Shown here piece by piece: positions 34,304-44,265 of a stretch of DNA of 64,000 nucleotides. Made by a program: the position numbers and the translations under genes. The notes under the pieces were generated by a model that saw only the letters and a program-made list of their open reading frames with translations, was not told the DNA's origin and did not search any database. How positions within the stretch are numbered: the first letter of the stretch is position 1; every line of letters begins with the position of its first letter. Source of the DNA: Candidatus Peregrinibacteria bacterium (GTDB lineage: Bacteria; Patescibacteriota; Gracilibacteria; UBA1369; 2-02-FULL-48-14). Where the stretch lies: NCBI GenBank assembly GCA_018658105.1, contig JABHVW010000001.1, positions 157,676-221,675 of the forward strand, read 5' to 3'.

Positions 34304-35073
34304 GTTTTGGCTCTTTTGGCACCTTCCCATGCGAGCTTGTACATTTGTCGGTGAAAGTCTGCGATTTCTTTTGATTCGATAATTATGGCTAGCTTTTCGC
34401 ACCATGAGGCGATTAAGACCTTGTTGTTGTAAATATTTATTTCTGGTGAGAATCCATATTCTTCTTCTGATACAAACACACTTTCTCTGTTTTCTTTTTT
34501 GTCTTTTTTAGCACGATCAAGTGACAGTTTGTTCGATGGCATTATCGCTTTAATGTGGATATTATTTACGACTCCACGACGCTTGTAATAATCTGGGAAA
34601 AAATTAGGCAATGCAGCGTGCATTTCTTCTACATTTGCATATGCCAAAATTCCACCATCTGCAGTTAGTGTGTCTTCATAAGCTTCGCGCATACCTTTTT
34701 CACCTTCAAAAAAACTGACCTTTGGCTTTGTACTCTCTGCATGTTCGAGTGAAATTAATTCAGGAAGAATGGCTTCAATTGATTCTTGCTGCTTTTCAAT
34801 CCGCCTTAAAGTTTCTGTCTTTTCCCTTTCGAGAAAATGCACCAACTCTTTAGGATGCAAAGCCTTAAAAGTGCTGGATCCACTTTTTACAATATTTCTT
34901 ACGAGACCCCTTTGTTTCAAACCTTCGAGAATATCGTAGACCGTAGTTCGGTTTATGCTTGTATGCCTTGCTAAAACAGATGCACTTTGTGGCCCCAAGT
35001 AAATTAGCTGCAAATAAATTTGTGCTTCTTTCTCAGAAAATCCAATTTTTTTAAGTTTTGAAATGAGTTTCAT
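34300..35073 (-). CDS. TrmB-family transcriptional regulator
   Basis: A 257-residue protein. Residues 1-70 form the TrmB-type winged helix (LKKIGFSEKEAQIYLQLIYLG, then SASVLARHTSINRTTVYDILEGLKQRGLV, then the wing). A coiled-coil linker follows (~95-125), then a C-terminal domain similar to the phospholipase-D-like effector domain of such regulators (residues 130-250). TrmB regulators are common in archaea and CPR bacteria, often sensing sugars. Here the target is unknown. It converges on the kinase-like gene. Confidence 0.85.
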   Translation of the reverse strand: MKLISKLKKIGFSEKEAQIYLQLIYLGPQSASVLARHTSINRTTVYDILEGLKQRGLVRNIVKSGSSTFKALHPKELVHFLEREKTETLRRIEKQQESIEAILPELISLEHAESTKPKVSFFEGEKGMREAYEDTLTADGGILAYANVEEMHAALPNFFPDYYKRRGVVNNIHIKAIMPSNKLSLDRAKKDKKENRESVFVSEEEYGFSPEINIYNNKVLIASWCEKLAIIIESKEIADFHRQMYKLAWEGAKRAKT

Positions 35074-35130
35074 GTTGTGGAAAGTTATTCGACACTATGG
35101 ACTTTAGCACTGCTTTCACCTGTCAGTCAA

Positions 35131-35161
35131 CTGGTTAGGGCGTCAGCCTTTGCTGTCGGAG
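35131..35161 (+). pseudogene. tRNA-like remnant (D-arm and anticodon-arm part)
   Basis: The stretch contains AACTGGTTAGGGCG, a typical tRNA D-loop with GG and TTA, followed by CAGC-CTTT-GCTG, an anticodon-like stem with its loop cut from seven to four bases, and GTCGGAG like the start of a variable/T region. No T-arm or 3' acceptor follows; instead a TTGACA -35 box begins 6 nt later. I read it as a decayed tRNA 5' half, again placed directly before a promoter. Confidence 0.35.
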
Positions 35162-35166
35162 AATTA

Positions 35167-35195
35167 TTGACAAGACTTTGACCCTGTGAAATAAT
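35167..35195 (+). promoter_or_regulatory. Promoter of gene 35224-35667
   Basis: TTGACA (35167-35172), 17-bp spacer, AATAAT (35190-35195), 29 nt before the ATG at 35224. Confidence 0.55.
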
Positions 35196-35223
35196 ATGGC
35201 CTAATACTACTAACTTAAATATT

Positions 35224-35667
35224 ATGTCATTAGATCTAAAAATTAGCTTCCGTAATGAAGTTGTTCGAAAAGAAGATTCGGCCATGCCAGGAATACCAAA
35301 TAGCCTTGTTGAGCATGCCTGGCTCTCTGGCTCCTCAGTTATGACTGAAGATGGACCTCTGGAGCCGGATGTGGATTCTTTCATTGATGCAATACTGGAT
35401 TCTGTAGATGGAGTTCTTGGAGATGTTGAAGCTGCGCTCCAAATAGTAGATGGCGTAAGCGGTATTACTGATGATTATGAGCCTATGGATGAAACAGCTA
35501 AGTTTTTTGATGCTTCTGTTGACCTTAGCCTTGCTGATGAGGATGTTGCAAGACGAGCTGAATCTGCTGTTCGTGCTGCTTTTCCAGAGTCAGAATGGAA
35601 ACTTCGATTTCAATACTATGATGATTCAGACTTAGTTCAGACAACTGGCTGGGAACCTCAAGTTTAA
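35224..35667 (+). CDS. Unknown acidic protein
   Basis: A 147-residue acidic protein without cysteine, signal peptide or membrane segment; Asp/Glu-rich with alternating helical segments (EPDVDSFIDAILDSVDGVLGD region, ~50-70). No family recognised. It has a good promoter, and a reading frame that stays open with ordinary codon use. The cysteine-rich gene starts 45 nt after its stop and may be co-transcribed. Confidence 0.55.
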   Translation: MSLDLKISFRNEVVRKEDSAMPGIPNSLVEHAWLSGSSVMTEDGPLEPDVDSFIDAILDSVDGVLGDVEAALQIVDGVSGITDDYEPMDETAKFFDASVDLSLADEDVARRAESAVRAAFPESEWKLRFQYYDDSDLVQTTGWEPQV

Positions 35668-35711
35668 AGCCAATACTACCCTTGGAAATATAATTATTTA
35701 ATCTATATACT

Positions 35712-37385
35712 ATGAATATGAACTGCAAAAAATGCCAAAGTGACTTCACCATCCATGAGGATGAAAAAGCTTTCCTTGAAAAGATGTCTTTCCCAATGGG
35801 AGATGTTTCAATTAGCCCTGCCCTTCCGGTTTACTGCCCTGACTGCCGACTACGAAGTCGAACTTGTCATAGGAATGAACGCTTCTTGTATAAAGGTAAA
35901 TCTGCGGTGACTGGTAAAGATATCATTAGTACTTATCATGAAGAATCACCTGCTGGAATGAAGTTTAAGCTTTATGAGCAGGAGCAATGGCGATCTGATG
36001 CGTGGGATCCAATGAGTTATGGTCGGGATTTTGATTTTAATCGAAATTTCTTTGAGCAATTTGGCGAACTAATGAGTGACGTTCCCCGAAATGCCTTGAT
36101 TACTTTGGCCAATGAAAATTCAGAGTTTTCTACAGGAACTGCATATTGCAAAAGCTGCTACCTAATTAACTCTTCTGAATATTGTGAAGATTGTTATTAC
36201 GGCAAGCTTCTTCAGAAATGTAATAGCTGTGTAGATAATCATTATCTGTACTCTTGCGAGCTTTGTTATGAGTGTTTTAGTTGCTACAACTGCTACAATT
36301 GCCAATATGTTTCGTTTAGTCAGAACTGCCAGGATTCATATTTCTCAAGTAATCTGAGGAATTGTCATCATTGCTTTTTAAGTACGAATCTTGATCGAAA
36401 AGAATATCACTTTATGAATGAGCCTCTTCCAAAAGAGGAATATGAGAAAAAAGTTCAGGCATATTTGGGTTCATTCCAAAACATGCAGCAATTGAAAAAA
36501 CATGCTGCCGAGATTATGAGCACTATGGTTAAAAAATATGCGAATATCGTTAATAGCGAAAATTGTACTGGAGATTTTATTGAAAATTCTCGAAATTGTT
36601 TAGACTGTTATGACGTGAATGACAGTGAAGATTGTCGATATGTAACTGTTGGAGTTGAAGTGAAAGATAATTATGACTGTTCCAATATGTATATTAAACC
36701 AGAGCTTTGCTACGAGACACTTGGGACAATTGGCGTGAATACCGTGGCTTACTGTCTTTATGTATTCCACTCACAACGAATGCTCTACAGTGACTACTGC
36801 TTTAACTCTAGCGATTGTTTTGGATGCTCGGGCCTAACTCGAAAGGAGTACTGCATTTTAAATAAACAGTATACAAAAGAAGAATATGAAGAGCTTGTGC
36901 CGCGTATTGTTGAGCATATGAAAAATTCTGGTGAATGGGGGCTGTTCTTCCCTTCTGACTTGAGTCCTTTTGGATACAATGAAACGCTAGCAAATGAATA
37001 TTTGCCTCTGCAAAAAGAAGATGCTTTGGCTCGTGGATATCAATGGCGTGATAAAGATGCACGAGATTATTTACCTGCAGAAACCACTCCACCCGATCAC
37101 ATTAGCGAAGTAACTGATGAAATTACAAAAGCTATGCTTGGCTGTGTTGACTGTGGGAAAAACTACAAAATTACCAGCCAGGAACTGCGTTTTTACAGGC
37201 AGCTTTCTATACCTGTTCCTCAGCACTGCCCCGATTGCAGATATGATGAGCGCTTGAAACGTCATAACCCACGCAAGCTGCATGCAAGACCATGTATGAA
37301 ATGTTCTACGGAAGTTATGAGCACCTATGATTTGGATAGGCCTGAGACGGTTTATTGTGAAGCGTGCTACTTGGATATGTATTAA
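35712..37385 (+). CDS. Cysteine-rich multi-zinc-ribbon protein, solitary paralogue
   Basis: A 557-residue protein of the same family as the six-gene array at 49-59 kb. Order of parts: intact N-terminal zinc ribbon (CKKC at ~5-8, CPDC at ~37-40); motif WRSDAWDPMSYGRDFDFNRNFFEQF (~96-120); a first cysteine-ladder (residues ~145-225, many C-x2-C and C-x2-5-C steps); the closing motif RKEYHFMNEPLPKEEYE; a helical linker; a second ladder beginning ENCTGDFIENSRNC; a second closing motif CFGCSGLTRKEYCILNKQY; then IVEHMKNSGEWG; and two C-terminal ribbons (CVDCGKNY/CPDC and CMKC/YCEACYL). Cytoplasmic by lack of signal. Function unknown; metal binding is an inference from the cysteines. Confidence 0.8.
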   Translation: MNMNCKKCQSDFTIHEDEKAFLEKMSFPMGDVSISPALPVYCPDCRLRSRTCHRNERFLYKGKSAVTGKDIISTYHEESPAGMKFKLYEQEQWRSDAWDPMSYGRDFDFNRNFFEQFGELMSDVPRNALITLANENSEFSTGTAYCKSCYLINSSEYCEDCYYGKLLQKCNSCVDNHYLYSCELCYECFSCYNCYNCQYVSFSQNCQDSYFSSNLRNCHHCFLSTNLDRKEYHFMNEPLPKEEYEKKVQAYLGSFQNMQQLKKHAAEIMSTMVKKYANIVNSENCTGDFIENSRNCLDCYDVNDSEDCRYVTVGVEVKDNYDCSNMYIKPELCYETLGTIGVNTVAYCLYVFHSQRMLYSDYCFNSSDCFGCSGLTRKEYCILNKQYTKEEYEELVPRIVEHMKNSGEWGLFFPSDLSPFGYNETLANEYLPLQKEDALARGYQWRDKDARDYLPAETTPPDHISEVTDEITKAMLGCVDCGKNYKITSQELRFYRQLSIPVPQHCPDCRYDERLKRHNPRKLHARPCMKCSTEVMSTYDLDRPETVYCEACYLDMY

Positions 37386-37441
37386 AACGCATCAAATTCA
37401 ATAAGTTTTACTTCTCGCAAGTTGTTTTAGTGAAGATGGGT

Positions 37442-37480
37442 TTGACGGTGAGGCTTTACTCACCTATATTGAGTGTACTC
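37442..37480 (+). promoter_or_regulatory. lexA promoter with inverted repeat filling the spacer
   Basis: TTGACG (37442-37447), 17-bp spacer, TATATT (37465-37470). GGTGAG-GCTTTA-CTCACC (37447-37464) is a perfect interrupted inverted repeat that occupies the spacer exactly, and GAGT-GT-ACTC (37471-37480) covers the start of transcription. Both are well placed for autorepression by LexA. Confidence 0.65.
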
Positions 37481-37494
37481 TCACCCCACGACCT

Positions 37495-38106
37495 ATGATT
37501 ACTGAAAAACAAGAAGCCGTCCTTATGTTTATTGAGGAGTTTCAAATGGAATTTGGCAAGTCCCCTACTCTTCGAGAAATGAGAGAGCGCTTTCAAGTTA
37601 AAAGTGATAATAGCATTTTGAAACATCTGAAAGCATTAAAAGAAAAAGGATATTTAGAAAAAGATGATACTCCTCGTGGCATTAAACTTTTGAATTCTGT
37701 TAAAGAAAAGTTGCAAACAGCTTCAAATATGATTCGCATTCCACTGCTTGGAACTATCCCTGCTGGTGGACCAGTTATTAGCGATGAACATGTAATTGAT
37801 TATTTTGAAGTTGGCAGTGATATGCTTAAAAAGCCACAAGGCTCTTTTGCTTTGACCGTTAGTGGTTTGAGCATGATTGATGCTGGGATTTTAGAAGGAG
37901 ATTTTGTTATTGCAAACCGAGATATTGAAGCTAAAGATGGCGACATTGTTGTCGCCCTTGTAGATGGCTCGAATACTGTTAAGAGATACAGAAAGAATGG
38001 AAACCATGTTTGGCTTGAAGCCGCAAATCCTGATTACAATGATATCCAACCCGGGGAATATCTTGAGATCCAAGGAGTTGTGACCTCCGTCATTAGAATG
38101 TACTAA
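37495..38106 (+). CDS. lexA: LexA repressor
   Basis: A 203-residue LexA, the SOS repressor that cleaves itself when RecA filaments form. Winged-helix N-terminus: MITEKQEAVLMFIEEF then SPTLREMRERFQVKSDNSILKHLKALKEKGYL. Cleavage site Ala90-Gly91 in IPAGGP; catalytic Ser126 (SGLSMID) and Lys163 (NTVKRYRK). Length and spacing are standard. Two inverted repeats in its promoter are likely LexA boxes. The other SOS-type genes here (uvrA, recF) show no obvious copy of that repeat. Confidence 0.95.
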   Translation: MITEKQEAVLMFIEEFQMEFGKSPTLREMRERFQVKSDNSILKHLKALKEKGYLEKDDTPRGIKLLNSVKEKLQTASNMIRIPLLGTIPAGGPVISDEHVIDYFEVGSDMLKKPQGSFALTVSGLSMIDAGILEGDFVIANRDIEAKDGDIVVALVDGSNTVKRYRKNGNHVWLEAANPDYNDIQPGEYLEIQGVVTSVIRMY

Positions 38107-38123
38107 CCACTAACCACTCCACC

Positions 38124-38279
38124 ATGTTTAATAAAAAAAGTCGTAAAAAATATCATGTTTCTACCAGTCGTGTTTATATACCAGGAAGAAAGGGATTCAT
38201 AAGAAATGCCCTTATGATGTCTAGGCCATATACAAAGAGAGCTGTTTACAGAAGTGCTGGCGCATTACTTGCTATTTAG
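38124..38279 (+). CDS. Small basic protein downstream of lexA
   Basis: A 51-residue ORF, MFNKKSRKKYHVSTSRVYIP onwards, with a run of Lys/Arg, several Tyr and a hydrophobic end (GALLAI). It lies 17 nt after the lexA stop on the same strand, so it may share its transcript. No family recognised. A very basic peptide could bind nucleic acid or be membrane-active. The stop overlaps the convergent hydrolase gene by 8 nt. Shortness keeps confidence low. Confidence 0.4.
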   Translation: MFNKKSRKKYHVSTSRVYIPGRKGFIRNALMMSRPYTKRAVYRSAGALLAI

Positions 38280-38916
38280 CTTCTAGTAGTACGAATTCCA
38301 TTGCTAGGTCTGAAAGTTCGCTTTTGCTCTTGAGTGAGTATTTTGCTTCTGGTTGAAGCTCTGTTTTGCCGACGATCTTTAGGAATTCTACCGCCCCAGT
38401 GATATTCAATTTCGTGTCTCCGTCTGCGAAATACATTGGGATTACTAGCCTTGGTTCAATTGCTTCCATTACTTTGTGAGCATTTTTACCATCTAGTACG
38501 TCTCCTCCACCAACTGGTAAAAGCAGGATGTCTACATCGCCGATTCTATCCATTAGTTCATCTGAAAGTTCGTGCGCAAGGCCGCTTAGGTGGCAAATCT
38601 TTATTCCGTCTAATACGAAGAGGAAAATGTTTACATTTTCGCCTTCGATACCTCCTTCTTTTGCATGCTTGTCTGCACTGAATGCTTCGATTGATACACC
38701 TGAAACTTCGAACTCGCCTGGCCAGTCTAATACTTTTGGATCACCTTCGAATTCAACTCTTGCTCCAGTTTTTTCTGCTAGTTCGTCGCCGAAGCTTACG
38801 ATGTTAGCTTTAAACTTTGGAAGTTTAGTTCCAAGGTCTGAGTATGCGTCTGTGACTATGCTTGCTTCCTTACCTTTAAGTGTGAAGCATGAGTGTCCGT
38901 GCCAAGTGATATCCAT
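38272..38916 (-). CDS. MBL-fold metal-dependent hydrolase (UlaG/YtkL-like)
   Basis: A 214-residue protein of the beta-lactamase-superfamily-3 type. It has N-terminal MDITWHGHSCFTLKG (metal-site start), VTDAY in place of the usual TDP, KVLDWPGEFEVSGV (PGE-x-E), ICHLSGLAH (conserved H before the D-L/H stretch), DILLLPVGGG, and a C-terminal VIPMYFADG where the classic family has a P-x-H-Y/F motif. The family includes UlaG lactonases and many uncharacterised hydrolases; the substrate is unknown. Confidence 0.85.
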   Translation of the reverse strand: MDITWHGHSCFTLKGKEASIVTDAYSDLGTKLPKFKANIVSFGDELAEKTGARVEFEGDPKVLDWPGEFEVSGVSIEAFSADKHAKEGGIEGENVNIFLFVLDGIKICHLSGLAHELSDELMDRIGDVDILLLPVGGGDVLDGKNAHKVMEAIEPRLVIPMYFADGDTKLNITGAVEFLKIVGKTELQPEAKYSLKSKSELSDLAMEFVLLEAK

Positions 38917-38960
38917 AATTTTTTATTTAATTCGCGGGCATTCTAGCAAAGCTTAGCTGC

Positions 38961-39725
38961 TTATTCCAGTTCAGATTCATGCACCCATGCGTAGGAAATC
39001 TTCATTGTGTCACCATTGAGCACAGCAGAACCATACCAATTTAGTGAAATGTCTATTAAAAACCAATCTTCATAACTTCCAATTACTCCGTTAAAAACAT
39101 CTGCAACTAAAGTCTGTTGGTCGTCAAGCAGATCAAATGTGTATTCATCTGAACCTACCACTGGCAATGCTTTGGCAGTTGCCCCATCTTTCAGGATTTG
39201 ATTATTATTTGTTATTTCAATTTCGTAACCATCAACATTTCTGATTGAGCCCTCTTCTACAGGAGAGTTTGGATCCCAGTATTTTGCACCAGTGTCTGCT
39301 TCTAGGTATTTCGTAAAATGAAGGGATTCATCTGTTGTGTGAAAAGTAATCGTTTCAATTCCGATTGGTGTGTAGCCGAATTTTTCTTCGACTTCATCTG
39401 GAGTGAAAGATCCAAAGTGTGTGTTATCTAGAGAAAGTGCGTTTCCACTAATTTTGAATGTACCACTTGGAGACATTCCATCAGTTTCGCCTTGGAAATT
39501 TGATTCGAAAGTTCCATCAGCATTGAAATTTATATATGCACCGAGTGTTCCCTTTTGTGGGCCCCAATCTGTAGAGACCAAATATTCTTTTGTTGGTTTG
39601 AAAACTTGCTCCTGCACTTCGACTGGCTCCTCTGTGTTGGAAGCTTGATCTTGAAAATATAATACACCGAGAACGACTGCACCTATTAGGATGATAATTC
39701 CTAAAGCATTTAAAATTGATTTCAT
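38961..39725 (-). CDS. Membrane-anchored extracytoplasmic protein
   Basis: A 254-residue protein with one N-terminal membrane helix (residues ~7-25, signal anchor with no lipobox Cys), a Glu/Val spacer, and a beta-rich domain. INFNADGTFESNFQGETDG and GTFKISGNALSLDN have the look of a META/lipocalin-like beta-barrel that measures 'value versus threshold' in many small lipoproteins. The call is by appearance only. It is divergent from enolase, with both promoters in the 94-bp gap. Confidence 0.65.
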   Translation of the reverse strand: MKSILNALGIIILIGAVVLGVLYFQDQASNTEEPVEVQEQVFKPTKEYLVSTDWGPQKGTLGAYINFNADGTFESNFQGETDGMSPSGTFKISGNALSLDNTHFGSFTPDEVEEKFGYTPIGIETITFHTTDESLHFTKYLEADTGAKYWDPNSPVEEGSIRNVDGYEIEITNNNQILKDGATAKALPVVGSDEYTFDLLDDQQTLVADVFNGVIGSYEDWFLIDISLNWYGSAVLNGDTMKISYAWVHESELE

Positions 39726-39804
39726 GGGGTTTTTGTTAAGTTCTATATCTATAATGCTCTAAAGGCATTTTTGTTACAAGAAAATTATGTTTTAATGACA
39801 GTGA

Positions 39805-41509
<1,705 letters not shown>

Positions 41510-41515
41510 GCTGGC

Positions 41516-41544
41516 ATTAGAGTGCAATTTTGCGTTTAAGTCAA
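41516..41544 (-). promoter_or_regulatory. Leaderless promoter of gene 40988-41509
   Basis: On the minus strand TTGACT, 17-bp spacer, TCTAAT, 6 nt, ATG. Confidence 0.6.
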
Positions 41545-41561
41545 GTTTTGTGTATAAAAAA

Positions 41562-41631
41562 ACCGACTTCTTCTCCTAGCTATCACGAGCAGCGTGGTGC
41601 TTGTGAGCTATTTAATGGGAAAGAAGTCGGT
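41562..41631 (-). terminator. Long two-tier hairpin with U-tract on minus strand
   Basis: Outer arms ACCGACTTCTT (41562-41572) and AAGAAGTCGGT (41621-41631) are perfect complements. Inside, TAGCTATCACGAGCA and TGCTTGTGAGCTA pair again with small imperfections. Read on the minus strand the outer stem is followed at once by seven T (41555-41561), an intrinsic terminator. It would stop a minus-strand transcript coming from 41.6-42.0 kb just before the promoter of the gene at 41509; no protein gene is seen there, so a small RNA may end here. Confidence 0.55.
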
Positions 41632-42042
41632 CTTGGAATAGTGACTAATTCTATTCTGTTTTTGTTTTTGCATCTACCTTACTTTGGTCGATTTTATGGC
41701 CGGACCGGGGCTGCCCTTGGTGTGATGCTGATCGCTATACATAATGTAGGGAGACGATGAGATCACAGGACGATATTGAGAGCCTTTTTGTTTTTCTCTC
41801 GTGGGCGACCGGTCAAGGTCACCATCACAAAGTAGAATTGCTTTTTACCGAATTTTCAATTTGAAACTTTCTTTTTGTTTTTGTTTCATATCATAGTACC
41901 AAAAGGGTTCTCATCGTGCAACCATCTATGGTGGACGGGTGTAGAGGAGTGTGGTGAAGTTATACTTTCTAACCTGAAGAGCTTTTTGGGGTTTTGTTTA
42001 TTTTCATTGCTTATTTTTGTTTTATTAGTAATAATCAGCTCG
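41632..42042. other. 410-bp intergenic region before serine dehydratase genes
   Basis: No convincing protein gene. It contains a weak plus-strand hairpin with T-runs (GAATAG...CTATTC at 41636-41656, then TGTTTTTGTTTTT), an imperfect stem GAGAG...CTCTC near 41779, a GC-rich patch at 41700-41720, and a TATACT-like -10 around 41962. It could hold a leader or a small RNA on either strand. I could not match it to a known riboswitch, SRP RNA, 6S RNA or RNase P RNA. Confidence 0.4.
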
Positions 42043-42729
42043 ATGAGTAGCTTTTCTCTATTCGACATCGCGGGACCCGTAATGGTTGGACCTTCCAGTT
42101 CACACACTGCTGGTGCTGCAAAAATTGGGCAGTTTGCTAGGGCTATCTATGATACCACCCCTACTAAAGTGCATTTCTTACTGCACGGCTCATTTGGGGA
42201 GGTGTATAAGGGGCATGCAACAGATAGGGCTCTTTTGGGTGGTGTGATGAAAATGCCGCCAAATGACCCAGGAATAAGGGATGCTTTTAATATTGCTGAG
42301 AAGGCTGAGCTTGCTTATGAGTTTGAGCCTGGAGACCTTGGCCATGGATTTCACCCTAATACTGTGAAAATTACTCTGGAAAATGAGAAAAGGAAGGTTG
42401 TAATTATTGGATCTTCGATTGGAGGTGGGAATGTAGAAATAAACCGAATTAATGGCTTTGATATTCACCTTACTGGGAATAGTGCTGAGCAGTTTTTCAC
42501 TTTGGTTGTGGAAAATGAGAATTTACCTGGAATGCTGGCTAAAACAACTAGTTTTCTTGGTGAGAAAGGGATTCGAATTGTGAATATGCAGAGTTCATTT
42601 TTGGCTGGTGAAAATAAGGTTTTGAGCGTGTTGAGTCTTGAAAAAGCGCTTAGTTTAAAGGAAATCCTTGCTCTTGAGAGCGAAGAAGGTATTATTTTCG
42701 TCCGATCTCTTAAAAAATTAACACAATAG
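42043..42729 (+). CDS. sdaAB: L-serine dehydratase, iron-sulfur-dependent, beta subunit
   Basis: A 228-residue protein. The start is placed at ATG 42043 (MSSFSLFDIAGPVMVGPSSS) because this is where the family begins; the frame is open upstream to 41875 but that part is hydrophobic and unlike the family. Marks: GPSSSHTAGAAKIGQFAR (~15-32), HGSFGEVYKGHATDRALLGG (~46-65), HPNTVKI, IGGGNVEI, and a C-terminal ACT domain (LVVENENLPGMLAKTTSFLG). The two subunits together deaminate L-serine to pyruvate. The alpha subunit follows 2 nt later. Confidence 0.92.
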   Translation: MSSFSLFDIAGPVMVGPSSSHTAGAAKIGQFARAIYDTTPTKVHFLLHGSFGEVYKGHATDRALLGGVMKMPPNDPGIRDAFNIAEKAELAYEFEPGDLGHGFHPNTVKITLENEKRKVVIIGSSIGGGNVEINRINGFDIHLTGNSAEQFFTLVVENENLPGMLAKTTSFLGEKGIRIVNMQSSFLAGENKVLSVLSLEKALSLKEILALESEEGIIFVRSLKKLTQ

Positions 42730-42731
42730 AC

Positions 42732-43661
42732 ATGTCTAAAAACTTTGCGTTTCATAACGGTAAAAAACTTCTAGAACACTGTGCTGAGTATAAAATGCCA
42801 ATTTGGGAGGTAATGTTGAATTATGAGATACAAATGTCTGGGAAGCCTGAGGAAGAAATCTATGAAATGCTTCATACCCGTTTACAGGTTATTTTTGATG
42901 CAGTTCAGGCTGCAATTGATAAGCCGGAGATGTCTCCGAGTGGAATGGTTGGCAAGTCTACGCCAATTTTGGCTAAAGCATTTGCGGAATATGACAAAAC
43001 TGGTGGTGAGCTTTTGCTGAATAAATCTGCGATTGCTGCGATGCTTGGGGCGGTTGCGACAGGTGAAAACAATGCTCGAATGGGTGTGATTTTAGCCTTC
43101 CCTACTGCTGGGGCTGCGGGAGTGCTCCCTGGAGTGATTTATGGTGCGCGTGAAAGATTTGGCCTCAATAAGGAACAAATGGTTCAGATGATGCTAACTG
43201 CATCTGCGATTGGAATTGTTATTGCGAATACTGCGACTTTATCTGGTGCTGCTGGTGGATGTCAGGCTGAAGTTGGTAGTGCATCTGCGATGGCTGCTGC
43301 TGCGCTGACTGAAGTTAGGGGTAAAAGCCCAGAAACGGCTTTGCACGGGGCTTCGATTGCGCTGAAAAATATGATTGGCCTTGCTTGCGACCCAATTGGT
43401 GGGCTTGTGGAAGTGCCTTGTATAAAGAGAAATGGTGTGGCGGCTGTGTTTAGCATGTCGGCATCTGATATGGCTTATCTTGGAATAGAAAGTTTTGTGC
43501 CTTTTGATGAGGTTGTGAAGGCTATGCGTGAAGTTGGGGATATGATGTCCCCGAAAATCCGTGAAACTGCTCTTGGCGGCTTGGCTACCACTCCAACAGG
43601 TCAGAAAGTTGCGAAAAAGATGGGTCTTTTGAAAATTGGAAGTAATCCTTGCTCAAATTAA
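42732..43661 (+). CDS. sdaAA: L-serine dehydratase, iron-sulfur-dependent, alpha subunit
   Basis: A 309-residue catalytic subunit. It has the cysteines that hold the [4Fe-4S] cluster: GGCQAEVGSASAMA (~177-190), GLACDPIGGL (~217-226) and EVPCIKRN (~229-236), plus GLTGK-like SGMVGKSTPILAKAF near residue 75 and PTAGAAGVLPG (~118-128). The length is normal. It is co-transcribed with sdaAB upstream and purN downstream (1 nt apart). Confidence 0.94.
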   Translation: MSKNFAFHNGKKLLEHCAEYKMPIWEVMLNYEIQMSGKPEEEIYEMLHTRLQVIFDAVQAAIDKPEMSPSGMVGKSTPILAKAFAEYDKTGGELLLNKSAIAAMLGAVATGENNARMGVILAFPTAGAAGVLPGVIYGARERFGLNKEQMVQMMLTASAIGIVIANTATLSGAAGGCQAEVGSASAMAAAALTEVRGKSPETALHGASIALKNMIGLACDPIGGLVEVPCIKRNGVAAVFSMSASDMAYLGIESFVPFDEVVKAMREVGDMMSPKIRETALGGLATTPTGQKVAKKMGLLKIGSNPCSN

Positions 43662-43662
43662 A

Positions 43663-44250
43663 ATGAATAAAGCTTTTAAAATTGCTGTTTTGGGCTCAAC
43701 AAGAGGTACTGATTTTCAGGCAATATTAGATGAGATTGATGCAGGTGCTATGCCTGGAGTTGAACCTGTAGTTGTGCTTAGCAATGTTGCTGATGCGGGG
43801 ATTTTGCAAAAAGCGATTGATCATAAAATTCCGGGAATATTTGTGAATCCAGATGGTCATGACTCCAAAACCTATGAGGAGGCCTTAATTGCTTCGATTG
43901 GCGAGGTGGATTTGCTCTGTTTGGTCGGTTTTATGAGGATTTTGTCACCGGTGTTTGTAAGGCATTTTGCAGGTAAGATTATCAATGTTCACCCTTCTTT
44001 ACTGCCGAAATATGGGGGTAAGGGTTTTTATGGTGATCGTATTCATAAGGCGGTGTTGAGGGATGGTGAAACTGAGAGTGGTATGACAATTCACTATGTA
44101 GATGAACTTGTTGATCATGGCGAAGTGATTTTGCAGAAAAAAGTTGCCATTGAAGCTGGTGAAACGATTGAATCTTTGAAAAAGAAGGTGCAAGAATTAG
44201 AAAAAAAGGGATATCCTGAGGCGATTAGGTTGATTCAGGGTAAATCTTAG
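43663..44250 (+). CDS. purN: Phosphoribosylglycinamide formyltransferase, PurN type
   Basis: A 195-residue enzyme of purine synthesis that formylates GAR using 10-formyl-THF. The start is taken at ATG 43663 (MNKAFKIAVLGSTRGTDFQAIL), 1 nt after the sdaAA stop; the longer frame would overlap sdaAA by 26 nt with no family support. Motifs: LGSTRGTDFQAI in the phosphate loop, the active-site run GKIINVHPSLLPKYGGKGFYG (catalytic Asn and His) and GMTIHYVDELVDHGEVI (catalytic Asp). A C-terminal helix follows. The IMP pathway is also represented by purP at 62.9 kb. Confidence 0.9.
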   Translation: MNKAFKIAVLGSTRGTDFQAILDEIDAGAMPGVEPVVVLSNVADAGILQKAIDHKIPGIFVNPDGHDSKTYEEALIASIGEVDLLCLVGFMRILSPVFVRHFAGKIINVHPSLLPKYGGKGFYGDRIHKAVLRDGETESGMTIHYVDELVDHGEVILQKKVAIEAGETIESLKKKVQELEKKGYPEAIRLIQGKS

Positions 44251-44265
44251 CTTAACCTGATATAG

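Noticed and set aside
41530..41760. 76-codon plus-strand ORF
   Set aside because: It runs straight through the two-tier hairpin and terminator region, and has no promoter or family resemblance.
41875..42042. N-terminal extension of sdaAB
   Set aside because: It is hydrophobic and unlike the family, and the conserved N-terminus starts exactly at ATG 42043.
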